64,000 bases of DNA from an uncultured Prevotella sp. Lineage in GTDB: Bacteria > Bacteroidota > Bacteroidia > Bacteroidales > Bacteroidaceae. The stretch lies in contig UQFS01000003.1 in the NCBI GenBank assembly GCA_900540375.1, positions 67,919 through 131,918 on the forward strand, given 5' to 3'. How positions within the stretch are numbered: position 1 is the stretch's first letter; each line of letters begins with the position of its first letter. Of the stretch, positions 54,899 through 63,923 are shown one piece after another. Made by a program: the position numbers and the translations under genes. The notes below the pieces were generated by a model, which saw only the letters and a list, made by a program, of their open reading frames with translations, searched no databases and had not been told where the DNA came from.

Positions 54899-55708
54899 CT
54901 ACTCTATGGCATCCGGTCCCCGCATGATCTCGTCCAGCGAATTCTGCATTAGTTTCTTCTTGGCAGCATCATAGCTGAGATGGTCATGCCCCATCACCAT
55001 GTGCACGGCACGATCGATGAGCTTATCGTTAGTCAGCTCCATATCGACCATTTTATTGCCCTTGACACGTCCGAGACGTATCATCACGGTGGTGGAAATC
55101 ATGTTGAGCACCATCTTCTGCGCTGTTCCCGACTTCATGCGCGATGAACCGGTGACAAATTCCGGACCGACAATGGTCACCACGGGATAGTCACTCTCAG
55201 TCTCCAAGGGTGTATCGGGATTGCTGGTGATGCATCCCGTGACCACACCATGGCGACGCGCTTCACACAAGGCACCCACCACGTAAGGTGTAGTGCCTGA
55301 GGCTGCGATGCCGACGACGGTGTCATCGGAGGACAGCCCCTGTTCCACCAAGTCTTTCCAACCCTGCTGTCCATCATCCTCGGCATGCTCCACAGCTTGG
55401 CGCAGCGCTGTGTCGCCACCCGCAATCAACCCTACCACAAGGCGCGGATCAGTGCCATAGGTAGGTGGCAACTCCGAGGCGTCGAGCACACCAAGACGTC
55501 CACTTGTGCCCGCACCAATATAGAAAAGGCGCCCTCCTCGCTTCATGCGCTCCACGATTGTCTCTGTGAGCCGTGTGATCTGAGGCAGCGCCTGCTCCAC
55601 GGCATCCGCCACGCAATGATCTTCGCGGTTGATGTCACAAAGCAACTCAGCTACCGGCCTCTGCTCCAAATCATCATAGTGCGAAGCCTCTTCCGTGATC
55701 CGTCGCAT
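54899..55708 (-). CDS. murQ: N-acetylmuramic acid 6-phosphate etherase
   Basis: A 269-residue SIS-domain lyase that splits MurNAc-6-phosphate into GlcNAc-6-phosphate and D-lactate, recovering cell-wall sugar. The family signature is complete: IGAGTSGRLGVLDASELPPTYG at about residues 63-84, and GIAASGTTPYVVGAL (about 128-142) with VTGSSRMKSGTAQKMVLNM (about 185-203). The length is slightly shorter than the usual 290-300. It lies 19 bp after mscL on the same strand. Confidence 0.94.
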   Translation of the reverse strand: MRRITEEASHYDDLEQRPVAELLCDINREDHCVADAVEQALPQITRLTETIVERMKRGGRLFYIGAGTSGRLGVLDASELPPTYGTDPRLVVGLIAGGDTALRQAVEHAEDDGQQGWKDLVEQGLSSDDTVVGIAASGTTPYVVGALCEARRHGVVTGCITSNPDTPLETESDYPVVTIVGPEFVTGSSRMKSGTAQKMVLNMISTTVMIRLGRVKGNKMVDMELTNDKLIDRAVHMVMGHDHLSYDAAKKKLMQNSLDEIMRGPDAIE

Positions 55709-55727
55709 CGTCCAAACTTAATAAGCG

Positions 55728-56147
55728 TTACTTCTGCTCCTTGAGCAAGTCACGGATCTCCGTGAGAAGCTTCTCCTCATTGCTCGGTGCCGGTGGCGCA
55801 GCGGGCTCTTCCTTCTTCTTGCGTGTGAGTGCGTTGATGCCCTTGACCAAGAGGAAAACGCAGAAAGCGATGATCACAAAGTCGATGAGCGTCTGGATGA
55901 AGTTGCCATAGTTGATGGTGGCAGGCTTCATCTGCTCCACGCCAGGGATGACAACGCTGGGCAACGTCACCTTCAGGTCGGAGAAGTTCACGCCTCCGAT
56001 CAGCCATCCGATAGGCGGCATGATGATGTCGTCAACGACACTGCTCACAATCTTACCAAACGCACCGCCGATGATCACACCAACAGCCATGTCTACTGCA
56101 TTGCCCTTGACGGCAAAATTCTTGAATTCTTGAATAAATTTACTCAT
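55728..56147 (-). CDS. mscL: Large-conductance mechanosensitive channel
   Basis: A 139-residue channel that opens under membrane tension to release solutes on hypo-osmotic shock. The N-terminal helix and first membrane segment read FIQEFKNFAVKGNAVDMAVGVIIGGAFGKIV (about residues 3-33); the second segment is FVIIAFCVFLLVKGINAL (about 90-108), followed by a charged cytoplasmic helix (KKKEEPAAPP...LLTEIRDLLKEQ). All hallmarks of MscL are present. It is the first of a two-gene unit with murQ. Confidence 0.95.
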   Translation of the reverse strand: MSKFIQEFKNFAVKGNAVDMAVGVIIGGAFGKIVSSVVDDIIMPPIGWLIGGVNFSDLKVTLPSVVIPGVEQMKPATINYGNFIQTLIDFVIIAFCVFLLVKGINALTRKKKEEPAAPPAPSNEEKLLTEIRDLLKEQK

Positions 56148-56234
56148 AACTACTTTACTGTAAATAGCGAAAAGCCCATTTTGTCAAGTGGACTTAACAC
56201 TCTGAAAGACGTTTAATTTATTTAATACTTATAG

Positions 56235-56268
56235 CTTGTGCAAAATTAGAAAATAATTTGTATCTTTG
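56235..56268 (+). promoter_or_regulatory. Promoter of gapA
   Basis: TATCTTTG (56261-56268) with a near -33 element CTTG at 56235-56238 (22-bp spacing, slightly long). A leader of about 90 nt runs to the ATG. Confidence 0.55.
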
Positions 56269-56365
56269 CAATCGATAAGCAAGAAAGTTCTTGCGAGACA
56301 ACAAAAAAACGCATTTCCGACAAAGAGAACACATTTTATAACCCTTTATAAATAATAGAAGTAAA

Positions 56366-57442
56366 ATGGCAAATGTTAAAGTAGCTATCAATGGTTTCGG
56401 TCGTATCGGCCGTCTCGCATTCCGCCAGATGTTCGCAGCTCCTGGCTATGATGTTGTTGCTATCAACGACCTGACCAGCCCGAAGATGCTGGCTCAACTC
56501 CTGAAGTATGATACCACACACGGTGGTTATCAGGGCATCATCGGTGGCGAGAAGAAGCACACCGTAGAGTACAAGGATGCTCAGTACGCTGAGGACGGCC
56601 GCACGGTCACCGTTCCTGGCTCTATCACTGTTGACGGCAAAGAGATCACTATCTACGCTAAGCCTAACGCAGCAGAACTGCCTTGGGGCGAGCTCGATGT
56701 AGACGTTGTTCTCGAGTGCACAGGTTTCTATACATCTAAGGCTAAGTCTGAGGCTCACCTGAAAGCTGGCGCTAAGAAGGTTGTTATCTCCGCTCCTGCT
56801 GGCAACGACCTGAAGACTATCGTCTACAATGTCAACCACAAGACTCTGACATCTGAGGATAAGGTCATCAGCGCTGCATCTTGCACCACCAACTGTCTCG
56901 CTCCTATGGCCCAGGCCCTGAACAATGTCTATCCTATCCAGGCTGGTATCATGCAGACCATCCACGCCTACACTGGCGATCAGATGATCCTCGACGGTCC
57001 TCAGCGCAAGGGTAATCTGCGTCGCAGCCGTGCCGGTGCTTGCAACATCACTCCTGCTTCCTCTGGCGCTGCCAAGGCTATCGGCCTGGTTCTGCCCGAG
57101 CTGAACGGCAAGCTGATCGGTGCTGCACAGCGTGTACCTGTGCCAGACGGTTCTACAACTCTGCTCTATGCTGTTGTTAAGGGCAAGGATGTAACTGTTG
57201 ACAGCGTTAACGCCGCTATGAAGGCTGCTGCTAACGAGAGCTTCGGTTACAACGACGAGGAGATCGTTTCTTCTGATATCCTCGGCATGCGCTTCGGTTC
57301 TCTCTTCGACGCTACTCAGACAATGGTTGTGAAGCTCGATGACGATACTTATGAGGTGCAGGTTGTTTCTTGGTACGACAACGAGAACTCTTACACTTCT
57401 CAGATGGTTCGCACCATCAAGTACTTCGCAGAGCTGAAGTAA
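56366..57442 (+). CDS. gapA: Glyceraldehyde-3-phosphate dehydrogenase
   Basis: A 358-residue glycolytic enzyme that forms 1,3-bisphosphoglycerate. The NAD-binding INGFGRIGRLAFR is at residues 8-20, the catalytic Cys173 in ASCTTNCLAP, and the His/substrate-binding block GAAKAIGLVLPELNGKLIG further on. It is about 20 residues longer than the E. coli enzyme because of small insertions. Codon use differs from most neighbours (many GCT, GTT, TCT and AAG codons), the mark of a very highly expressed gene rather than transfer. It is a single-gene unit. Confidence 0.97.
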   Translation: MANVKVAINGFGRIGRLAFRQMFAAPGYDVVAINDLTSPKMLAQLLKYDTTHGGYQGIIGGEKKHTVEYKDAQYAEDGRTVTVPGSITVDGKEITIYAKPNAAELPWGELDVDVVLECTGFYTSKAKSEAHLKAGAKKVVISAPAGNDLKTIVYNVNHKTLTSEDKVISAASCTTNCLAPMAQALNNVYPIQAGIMQTIHAYTGDQMILDGPQRKGNLRRSRAGACNITPASSGAAKAIGLVLPELNGKLIGAAQRVPVPDGSTTLLYAVVKGKDVTVDSVNAAMKAAANESFGYNDEEIVSSDILGMRFGSLFDATQTMVVKLDDDTYEVQVVSWYDNENSYTSQMVRTIKYFAELK

Positions 57443-57472
57443 TACCCGAGAAGGTAACAACTCTGAAATAAC

Positions 57473-57501
57473 AAGGTCCGTAGTTTCGTACTGCGGGCCT
57501 T
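57473..57501 (+). terminator. Terminator of gapA
   Basis: Stem AAGGTCCG / CGGGCCTT (one G-T wobble) with an extended inner pairing, followed by TTTTTGTTTTTG; 30 bp after the stop codon. Confidence 0.8.
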
Positions 57502-57645
57502 TTTTGTTTTTGTACCAGAAACGCGCCGTGAGGGCATACACCTTATTATATATAATAGCGCTCTCCCTATTATGATAATAGCACACTATATCAAAATTCA
57601 CGTGTTTTTTGTCAATAATAACCGCGAATAGTAAGATAAACACGC

Positions 57646-57653
57646 TATCTTTG
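57646..57653 (+). promoter_or_regulatory. Candidate -7 element of the rhamnose operon
   Basis: TATCTTTG, 46 bp before the regulator start codon. There is no TTTG at -33, which would fit a promoter that needs an activator. Confidence 0.55.
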
Positions 57654-57699
57654 CAACCGTACTACAATCAATAAACAAGAATTGACTATAACTAAGAAC

Positions 57700-58581
57700 A
57701 TGATGACCAATCAGATGACATCCATCTACTTGCTCAGCAATGACCAGGATATCCACTGGGGACTGACCGTCAGCACAGTGGGTTACCAGCATATCGCACC
57801 CGGAGAAGCCTATCCTCCCAAAGGACATCCACAGGCCTATTCGTTCCAGGCGGGTAGGGGACGCGTGCTCGACGAGTATCAGTTTGTCTACATCTCCCGT
57901 GGACGAGGTGTCTTCGAGTCAAAGAGCTTCGGACAAGCAACGGTCGGGGAGGGCGACATGTTTCTGCTCTTCCCCGGTGAGTGGCACAACTACCAACCCG
58001 ACGAAGCCACCGGATGGGACGAATACTGGATAGGATTCAAAGGACTGAACATCGACAGCCGCGTGAGCAATGGCTTCTTCCTGCCACGTGAACCGGTCTT
58101 CCATGTGGGTCTCAACGAGGACATCGTGCGGCTCTACCGCAACGCCATCACCATCGCAAGCGAGCAGGGCATAGGATTCCAACAGATGCTCGGCGGCGTG
58201 GCAAACATGCTGCAAGGCTGCGCCTTCGCTCTCAACCGCCACAACACCTTCGAGGATCAGCAGGCCACAGAAGCCATCCATAAGGCAAAAATCATCATGA
58301 CGGAGAAGTTCAACGAGAAGATCGGACCCACAGATGTCGCTGATGCCATCAACATGGGATACTCCAAGTTCCGACGACTCTTCAAGGAATATACGGGCTA
58401 CGCGCCTTTGCAATACTTGCAGGAGATCCGCCTCCAACGCAGCAAACAACTGCTCGTAGGCACTGATCTCAGCCTCACCGAGATAGCCGACCGCGTAGGA
58501 TACGACAATGCCGACTATTTCTCCGCTGCTTTCAAAAAGAAAAACCATATTACACCAGCCAATTTCCGAAAGAAAAGATGA
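57700..58581 (+). CDS. AraC-family regulator, likely rhamnose-responsive
   Basis: A 293-residue regulator from the first ATG (57700); the longer frame begins with TTG. The N-terminal cupin-like sensor domain (about residues 30-170) has HPQAYSFQAGRGRVLDEYQFVYISRG and WHNYQPDEATGWDEYWIGFKGL. The C-terminal AraC helix-turn-helix pair (about 195-290) has MGYSKFRRLFKEYTGYAPLQYL and LTEIADRVGYDNADYFSAAFKK. Its stop overlaps the rhaB start (ATGA), and it heads the rhamnose genes; in B. thetaiotaomicron an AraC regulator, RhaR, activates the equivalent operon. The effector is inferred to be rhamnose. Confidence 0.88.
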   Translation: MMTNQMTSIYLLSNDQDIHWGLTVSTVGYQHIAPGEAYPPKGHPQAYSFQAGRGRVLDEYQFVYISRGRGVFESKSFGQATVGEGDMFLLFPGEWHNYQPDEATGWDEYWIGFKGLNIDSRVSNGFFLPREPVFHVGLNEDIVRLYRNAITIASEQGIGFQQMLGGVANMLQGCAFALNRHNTFEDQQATEAIHKAKIIMTEKFNEKIGPTDVADAINMGYSKFRRLFKEYTGYAPLQYLQEIRLQRSKQLLVGTDLSLTEIADRVGYDNADYFSAAFKKKNHITPANFRKKR

Positions 58582-60044
58582 AACACTATTTAGCCATTGA
58601 TCTGGGAGCCACCTCCGGCCGTACTATCGTCGGCACACTCGACAAAGGCCGCGTCGCCCTTGAGGAGCTCACCCGCTTCGACAACCCGCTCATCGCTTTG
58701 AGCGGACATCTCTATTGGGATCTCTACACTCTCTATAACGAAATCATACGCGGACTGCAGCTCGCTGCACAGCGCGGCATCGATATTCAGAGTATCGGTA
58801 TCGACACCTGGGGCTGCGACTTCGCGCTCTTCGGCGACGACGGCGCGCTGCTCGGCAACCCCGTCGCCTATCGCGACCCGCATACCAACGGTATGATGGA
58901 GCGCTTCTTCAACGACCGCATGGCCAAAGACGAGGTCTACAGGCGCACCGGCATACAGTTTATGAACTTCAACAGCCTCTTCCAGCTCTATGCCATGGAG
59001 CAGCACCATAACAGTGCTTTAAAAGCTGCCAAGAAGATACTCTTCATCCCTGATGCTCTCGGATACATGCTCACAGGTAAAGCTGCCTGCGAGTACACCG
59101 TGGCATCAACGTCTCAGCTGCTCAATCCCGCTACCGGCGACCTCGACGAGGAACTACTTCGCGCACTCGGCCTCTCCCGCGATGTCTTTGAACCAATGGC
59201 TATGCCCGGCACCATCCTCGGCACGCTCACGCCGGAAGTACAGAAGCTCACAGGACTCGGAGCCGTACCGGTAATCACCGTCGCAGGTCACGACACAGCC
59301 AGCGCCGTGGCCGCCGTACCTGCAAAGGACGAGCACTTCGCTTATCTCAGCAGCGGCACGTGGAGCCTCATGGGCATAGAGACGCCTAAGGCCATCATCA
59401 ACGCTGAGAGCCAAGAGCACAACTTCACCAACGAGGGAGGCATCGACGGCACCACACGCTTCCTGAAGAATATCTGCGGCATGTGGATGTATGAGTGTTG
59501 CCGACGTGAATGGAAGAAACAGATTCTTGCAGAGGAATACGATGAGACGATAGCCCAACAGCGCATCAGCGAGGAGCTCAGCCACCAGCGCCTGCAGGAC
59601 GACGCCATGAAAGAGGCTCCCAACCGCACACTCGTCAACCCCGACGACCCGATGTTCGCCTCACCGGACTCCATGCTGCAAGCTATCCGGAACTACTGCG
59701 AGGCTCACAATCAGCCTATTCCTGAAACACGGGCTCAGGTATGCCGCTGTCTCTTCGACTCTCTCGTCAACCGTTACAAGACCGTCTTTGGCTGGCTTCA
59801 GAACTTCGCACCGTTTGCCATCGACACGCTGCACATCATCGGAGGCGGTAGCCTCAACGCTTATCTCAACCAGATGACCGCTGACGCACTCGGCGTGACC
59901 GTACTTGCCGGACCGCAGGAAGGCACAGCTCTCGGCAACATCATGCTTCAGGCTAAGGCCAACGGTGGAGTAGGGGACATCTGGGACATGCGACACGTCA
60001 TCGCACAAAGCATCACACTGAAAGAATATCAACCAAATAAATAA
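58578..60044 (+). CDS. rhaB: L-rhamnulokinase
   Basis: A 488-residue FGGY-family kinase that phosphorylates L-rhamnulose at C1. The N-terminal phosphate-1 motif is AIDLGATSGRTIVG (residues 5-18), GIDTWGCDFALFG follows at about 74-86, and VAGHDTASAVAAVPA (about 236-250) with LHIIGGGSLNAYLNQMTAD (about 415-433) completes the ATP-binding ATPase fold. It overlaps the regulator by four bases and is followed by the isomerase after 8 bp. Confidence 0.95.
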   Translation: MKHYLAIDLGATSGRTIVGTLDKGRVALEELTRFDNPLIALSGHLYWDLYTLYNEIIRGLQLAAQRGIDIQSIGIDTWGCDFALFGDDGALLGNPVAYRDPHTNGMMERFFNDRMAKDEVYRRTGIQFMNFNSLFQLYAMEQHHNSALKAAKKILFIPDALGYMLTGKAACEYTVASTSQLLNPATGDLDEELLRALGLSRDVFEPMAMPGTILGTLTPEVQKLTGLGAVPVITVAGHDTASAVAAVPAKDEHFAYLSSGTWSLMGIETPKAIINAESQEHNFTNEGGIDGTTRFLKNICGMWMYECCRREWKKQILAEEYDETIAQQRISEELSHQRLQDDAMKEAPNRTLVNPDDPMFASPDSMLQAIRNYCEAHNQPIPETRAQVCRCLFDSLVNRYKTVFGWLQNFAPFAIDTLHIIGGGSLNAYLNQMTADALGVTVLAGPQEGTALGNIMLQAKANGGVGDIWDMRHVIAQSITLKEYQPNK

Positions 60045-60052
60045 AGACCAAT

Positions 60053-61303
60053 ATGACAACGAAACAAATCCAACAGAACTATGAGATCGCCCGCGAGCGC
60101 TATGCAGCTCTCGGTGTAGACACTGACAAAGCCCTGGAAACGCTCCAGCATACACCCATCAGCCTCCATTGCTGGCAGGCCGACGATGTCGTCGGCTTCG
60201 AGCGCGGAGAGGCTGCTTCCGGCGGCATTCAGGCTACAGGCAACTATCCGGGACGCGCCCGCAACATCGAGGAGCTGCGCCAGGATGTCGACAAAGTGCT
60301 CTCTTTGCTTGGCGGTACCTTCCGTTTCAATCTCCACGAGACCTACGGCGAGTTCGGCGGAAAGTTTGTAGACCGTGACCAAGTGGAACCCAAAAACTTC
60401 GAAGGCTGGATGCAGTGGGCTAAGGAGCGCCACATGAGCCTCGACTTCAACTCCACATCGTTCTCACATCCCAAGAGCGGCTCACTGACACTGGCCAATC
60501 CCGACAAGGAGATCCGCGAGTTCTGGATTGAGCATACCAGGCGCTGCCGCCGCATCGCCGACACCATGGGTAAGGCACAGGGCGATCCCTGTATCATGAA
60601 CATCTGGATCCACGACGGCAGCAAAGACCTCACCGTCGAGAAATACCGCTACCGCGAGATCCTCAAGAACAGCCTCGACGACATCCTCGCCGAGAAGCTT
60701 CAGAATATGAAGGACTGCCTCGAGGCCAAGCTCTTCGGCATCGGACTGGAAGCTTACACCGTCGGCTCGCACGACTTCTATGCCGGCTACTGCTCCAAGA
60801 ACAATGTCATCTACACGCTCGACACCGGTCACTATGAGCCCACGGAGAACGTCTCCGATGCCGTCTCCTCGCTGTTGCTCTTTGTGCCGGAGCTGATGCT
60901 TCATGTCAGCCGCCCCATGCACTGGGACAGCGACCATGTGACGCTCTTCGACGACAACACACGCAATCTCTTCTCAGAGCTCGTACGCGCCGACGCCCTC
61001 GACCGTGCTCACATCGGTCTCGACTATTTCGACGCGAGCATCAACCGCATCGGTGCTTACATCATCGGCGTGCGCGCTGCACAGAAGAGCCTGCTGCAGG
61101 CTTTGCTCGAGCCACTGTCCAAGCTCCGCCAATACGAGGATGAGGGTCGCCTCTTCGAGCGCCTCGCCCTGTTGGAGGAAGAGAAGACGCTGCCGCTCGG
61201 CGCTGTCTATGACTATTTCAACATGAAGAACAACGTGCCCGTGGCCGAGGACTACCTCGCCGACGTGGAGCAATACGAGAAAGACGTGCTCAGCAAGCGC
61301 TGA
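60053..61303 (+). CDS. rhaA: L-rhamnose isomerase
   Basis: A 416-residue metal-dependent aldose-ketose isomerase that turns L-rhamnose into L-rhamnulose. The TIM-barrel pattern is clear from ISLHCWQADDVVGFE (about residues 35-49) through FNSTSFSHPKS (about 132-142), IWIHDGSKD (about 184-192) and DTGHYEPTENVSDAVSSLLLF (about 257-277); metal ligands Glu/Asp/His fall in these segments. The length is typical for the family. The gap to the transporter is 26 bp. Confidence 0.94.
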   Translation: MTTKQIQQNYEIARERYAALGVDTDKALETLQHTPISLHCWQADDVVGFERGEAASGGIQATGNYPGRARNIEELRQDVDKVLSLLGGTFRFNLHETYGEFGGKFVDRDQVEPKNFEGWMQWAKERHMSLDFNSTSFSHPKSGSLTLANPDKEIREFWIEHTRRCRRIADTMGKAQGDPCIMNIWIHDGSKDLTVEKYRYREILKNSLDDILAEKLQNMKDCLEAKLFGIGLEAYTVGSHDFYAGYCSKNNVIYTLDTGHYEPTENVSDAVSSLLLFVPELMLHVSRPMHWDSDHVTLFDDNTRNLFSELVRADALDRAHIGLDYFDASINRIGAYIIGVRAAQKSLLQALLEPLSKLRQYEDEGRLFERLALLEEEKTLPLGAVYDYFNMKNNVPVAEDYLADVEQYEKDVLSKR

Positions 61304-61329
61304 CACATTCCACCCACTGTCTACCGACT

Positions 61330-62364
61330 ATGGAGATATTGATAGGATTATTGATTATCGCTGCCGGCGCCTTCTGCCAGTCGAGCTGCTACGTGCCCAT
61401 CAACAAAGTCAAGGATTGGAGTTGGGAGAGCTACTGGCTCGTGCAGGGCGTCTTTGCCTGGCTCATCCTGCCACTGTTGGGTGCTGAGTTAGCAGTGCCG
61501 TCCGGTCATGGTCTCATGGAACTGTTGGCAGGTGCCAATCGTTTCCATGTGGCCATGACAGTGTTCTTTGGTGTGCTGTGGGGCGTAGGCGGACTGACCT
61601 TCGGTCTGTCGATGCGCTACCTCGGCGTGGCCCTCGGACAGTCCATCGCCTTGGGTACCTGTGCGGGGCTGGGCACGATCATGGGACCGGTACTCATCAA
61701 CGCGTTCTTCCCCGAAGAGCACGCCCTCAACCAACTGACCGCTTCTGTACTCATCGGTGTCGCCGTCACCCTTCTCGGCATTGCCATCATCGGATGGGCC
61801 GGAAAGCGCAAGACTGCCACACTCTCGGAAGAAGAGAAACGCAAAACCGTCAAAGACTTCAACTTCCCAAAGGGCATCACCATCGCGCTGCTCGCCGGTT
61901 TCATGAGCGGTTGTTTCAACGTAGGACTGGAGTTCGGCAAGGACATCAACTTCGGTGAACTGACGCCGGCCATGTACCGCACGCTGCCCGCCACACTGCT
62001 TGTCACCCTTGGCGGCTTCGTGACAAACGCCGTCTATTGCTTATGGCAGAACCAGCACAACCACACATGGAGCGACTACAGCAAGGGGAAGGTATGGGCC
62101 AACAACCTCTTCTTCTGCTTCCTCGCCGGTGCACTATGGTACAGCCAGTTCTTCGGACTCTCCTTAGGCAAGGGCTTCCTCACCGATTCGTCTGTGCTCA
62201 CCACGCTCTCGTTCTGCATTCTCATGGCGCTGAATGTGGTCTTCAGCAATGTGTGGGGCATCATCCTTAAGGAATGGAAAGGCTGCGACCGCACCACGAT
62301 AGCCATCCTCGTCACGGGTATCGTCGTGCTGCTCATCTCCTGCTTCCTTCCGCAAATCATTTGA
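61330..62364 (+). CDS. rhaT: L-rhamnose/proton symporter
   Basis: A 344-residue inner-membrane transporter with about ten membrane helices spread over the whole length. Family patterns include AAGAFCQSSCYVPINKVKDWSWESYWLVQG near residues 11-40 and SMRYLGVALGQSIALG near 95-110, as well as SGCFNVGLEFG around 195. It imports L-rhamnose with a proton. It is encoded between the isomerase and the aldolase and belongs to the same operon. It is the only sugar transporter in the window; no TonB-dependent rhamnan-uptake system is present here. Confidence 0.94.
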   Translation: MEILIGLLIIAAGAFCQSSCYVPINKVKDWSWESYWLVQGVFAWLILPLLGAELAVPSGHGLMELLAGANRFHVAMTVFFGVLWGVGGLTFGLSMRYLGVALGQSIALGTCAGLGTIMGPVLINAFFPEEHALNQLTASVLIGVAVTLLGIAIIGWAGKRKTATLSEEEKRKTVKDFNFPKGITIALLAGFMSGCFNVGLEFGKDINFGELTPAMYRTLPATLLVTLGGFVTNAVYCLWQNQHNHTWSDYSKGKVWANNLFFCFLAGALWYSQFFGLSLGKGFLTDSSVLTTLSFCILMALNVVFSNVWGIILKEWKGCDRTTIAILVTGIVVLLISCFLPQII

Positions 62365-62382
62365 ATCAAATCATCATCACTT

Positions 62383-63192
62383 ATGAAGAGTATATTGGAA
62401 AACCGACCTGCCTTGAAAGAGGAGATCGAGAAGATTGCCGAAGTGGCCGGATACCTATGGACAAACGGGTGGGCCGAGCGCAACGGCGGTAACATCACGG
62501 TGAACATCACAGATCTCGTTGACGACGACATACGCCAGATGCCTGCCATCACTGAGCCGATCGCCATCGGTGAGAAACTGTCACATCTGCGCGGCACCTA
62601 TTTCTTCTGCAAGGGCACCGGCAAGCGTATGCGCGACCTCGCACGCCGTCCGATGGACAACGGCAGTATCATCCGTATCCTCGATGACTGCGAGCACTAC
62701 GAGATCATTGCCGACAACCCTGTCATGCCTACCAGCGAGTTGCCCTCACACCTCCTGGTCCACGACAAGCAGGTGGAGACGGGCAGTGGCTACAAGGCTA
62801 CGCTGCACACCCATCCGATAGAGTTAGTGGCTATGAGCCATCACCGCCCGTTCTTGGAGAAGGATGTGCTCACCCGACTGCTGTGGAGCATGATTCCTGA
62901 GACCAAAGCGTTCTGTCCGTTAGGACTGGGCATTGTGCCTTACGAGCTCCCCGGCAGCGTGAAGTTGGCTGAGGGTACGCTCAAGGCCCTGGCCGACTAC
63001 GATGTCGTGCTGTGGGAAAAGCACGGTGTCTTTGCCAAAGGCAAGGACATCATGGATGCCTTCGATCAGGTCGACGTGCTGTCGAAGAGCGCAAAGATCT
63101 ATATTGGCAGCCGTGCAATGGGCTATGAACCCGAGGGCATGAGCAACGAACAGATGAAGGAGATGACCCAAGCCTTCCATTTGCCTAAATAA
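62383..63192 (+). CDS. rhaD: L-rhamnulose-1-phosphate aldolase
   Basis: A 269-residue zinc-dependent class II aldolase that cleaves L-rhamnulose 1-phosphate into dihydroxyacetone phosphate and L-lactaldehyde. The zinc ligands are in TLHTHPIELVAMSHHR (about residues 144-159) with a third His in LWEKHGVFAKG (about 208-218), and the catalytic Glu lies upstream in the VMPTSELPSH segment. It is the last gene of the rhamnose operon and is closed by a terminator at 63291-63322. No lactaldehyde reductase or dehydrogenase follows. Confidence 0.95.
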   Translation: MKSILENRPALKEEIEKIAEVAGYLWTNGWAERNGGNITVNITDLVDDDIRQMPAITEPIAIGEKLSHLRGTYFFCKGTGKRMRDLARRPMDNGSIIRILDDCEHYEIIADNPVMPTSELPSHLLVHDKQVETGSGYKATLHTHPIELVAMSHHRPFLEKDVLTRLLWSMIPETKAFCPLGLGIVPYELPGSVKLAEGTLKALADYDVVLWEKHGVFAKGKDIMDAFDQVDVLSKSAKIYIGSRAMGYEPEGMSNEQMKEMTQAFHLPK

Positions 63193-63290
63193 GGCTGCCT
63201 TCTCATCTGAAATAAAAGCATTTATATTCACAAGGGCATTGGTCCCAAACAGTGCACGCTCTGTTTAGTACTGCAAGCCCTTATATCCCA

Positions 63291-63322
63291 CGACCCTTTT
63301 GTCTTCATCGGCAAAAGGGTCG
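63291..63322 (+). terminator. Terminator of the rhamnose operon
   Basis: Perfect 11-bp stem CGACCCTTTTG / CAAAAGGGTCG with a 10-nt loop, followed by TTGATTTCATTTC; a modest T-tail. Confidence 0.75.
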
Positions 63323-63404
63323 TTGATTTCATTTCTCTCTTTGCCATCTCTTGTCTTATTGCAAGAAATTATGTATAATGCAATATTATTTCATTTATTA
63401 TAAC

Positions 63405-63452
63405 TACATTTGCAACGTAAACAGAAAATTACAACGGAATTCGCTACATTTG
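63405..63452 (+). promoter_or_regulatory. Tandem -7 elements of the CPBP gene
   Basis: TACATTTG occurs twice, at 63405-63412 and 63445-63452, 40 bp apart, the nearer one 62 bp before the ATG. Confidence 0.4.
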
Positions 63453-63513
63453 CCTATGCTAAGAAAGCGGAAGGCAAAGTCCTCCCTAAAAAATAAATGA
63501 ATAGAGTAAAAGC

Positions 63514-63800
63514 ATGAATATCTATAATGGTTTTAAGGCAATGATCTTCTCTGACGGCGAAAGCCTTCAGAAGAAGACCATTGCTGTTAAGGGCATAGTG
63601 TTCTACGCAAAATACTTTGCCATCACTTACCCTATTCTCTTCACACTGGCCATTTTGGCTCATCTATTGAAATGGGACATCAGCAATCATATCGTCAATG
63701 GAGTATTCCGTGAGGCCATCATGGGGCATCCAATGAATGCCATCATTGTCATCGCCTTGTTTGCACCTCTGTTAGAGGAGATCGTCTTTCGTTTGTGGCG
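63514..63800 (+). pseudogene. CPBP-family membrane protease, truncated by IS insertion
   Basis: The first about 95 codons of a CAAX/bacteriocin-processing (CPBP, Abi-like) intramembrane protease. Two hydrophobic segments are visible (about residues 30-52 and 70-88), and the frame reaches the first catalytic motif, APLLEEIVFR (EExxxR, about 89-98). It then breaks off: the next codons come from the IS end, and a stop follows at 63823-63825. The rest of the protein, with the second motif (FxxxH), should lie on the far side of the IS. As it stands it cannot be active. CPBP proteins often serve in immunity or prenyl-protein-like processing. Confidence 0.75.
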
Positions 63801-63848
63801 AGGCTGTGTCAAAAGTCCATTTTGAGCTATCTTCGAATTTAACACTTT

Positions 63849-63878
63849 AAAGCCCGAACTTTCACAAGCTCGGGCTTT
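63849..63878 (+). terminator. Terminator inside the IS left end
   Basis: Stem AAAGCCCGA / TCGGGCTTT with a 12-nt loop. It would stop transcription entering from the host gene, a common IS feature. Confidence 0.7.
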
Positions 63879-63906
63879 GTTATGTCCCAAAAAAAATGTA
63901 ATTTTG
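63876..63906 (+). promoter_or_regulatory. Transposase promoter
   Basis: TTTG (63876-63879), 19 bp, TAATTTTG (63899-63906): a full match, 17 bp before the transposase ATG. Its -33 element overlaps the terminator stem. Confidence 0.65.
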
Positions 63907-63923
63907 GGTATTGAATTTAAGCT

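Larger units (their letters stand above)
63193..63513. other. Intergenic region rhaD / CPBP gene
   Basis: 321 bp with a hairpin (AAGGGC...GCCCTT with inner AAACAG/CTGTTT, about 63231-63283), the rhamnose operon terminator (63291-63322) and two -7 elements for the next gene (63405-63412, 63445-63452). Confidence 0.65.

Noticed and set aside
48287..56190. 12-mer TTTTGTCAAGTG shared between 48287-48298 and 56179-56190
   Set aside because: A single shared 12-mer is expected by chance in 64 kb; flanking similarity is weak.
56336..57643. 435-codon minus-strand ORF
   Set aside because: It is antisense to gapA; the codon bias of a highly expressed gene leaves the opposite strand open. No recognisable protein.
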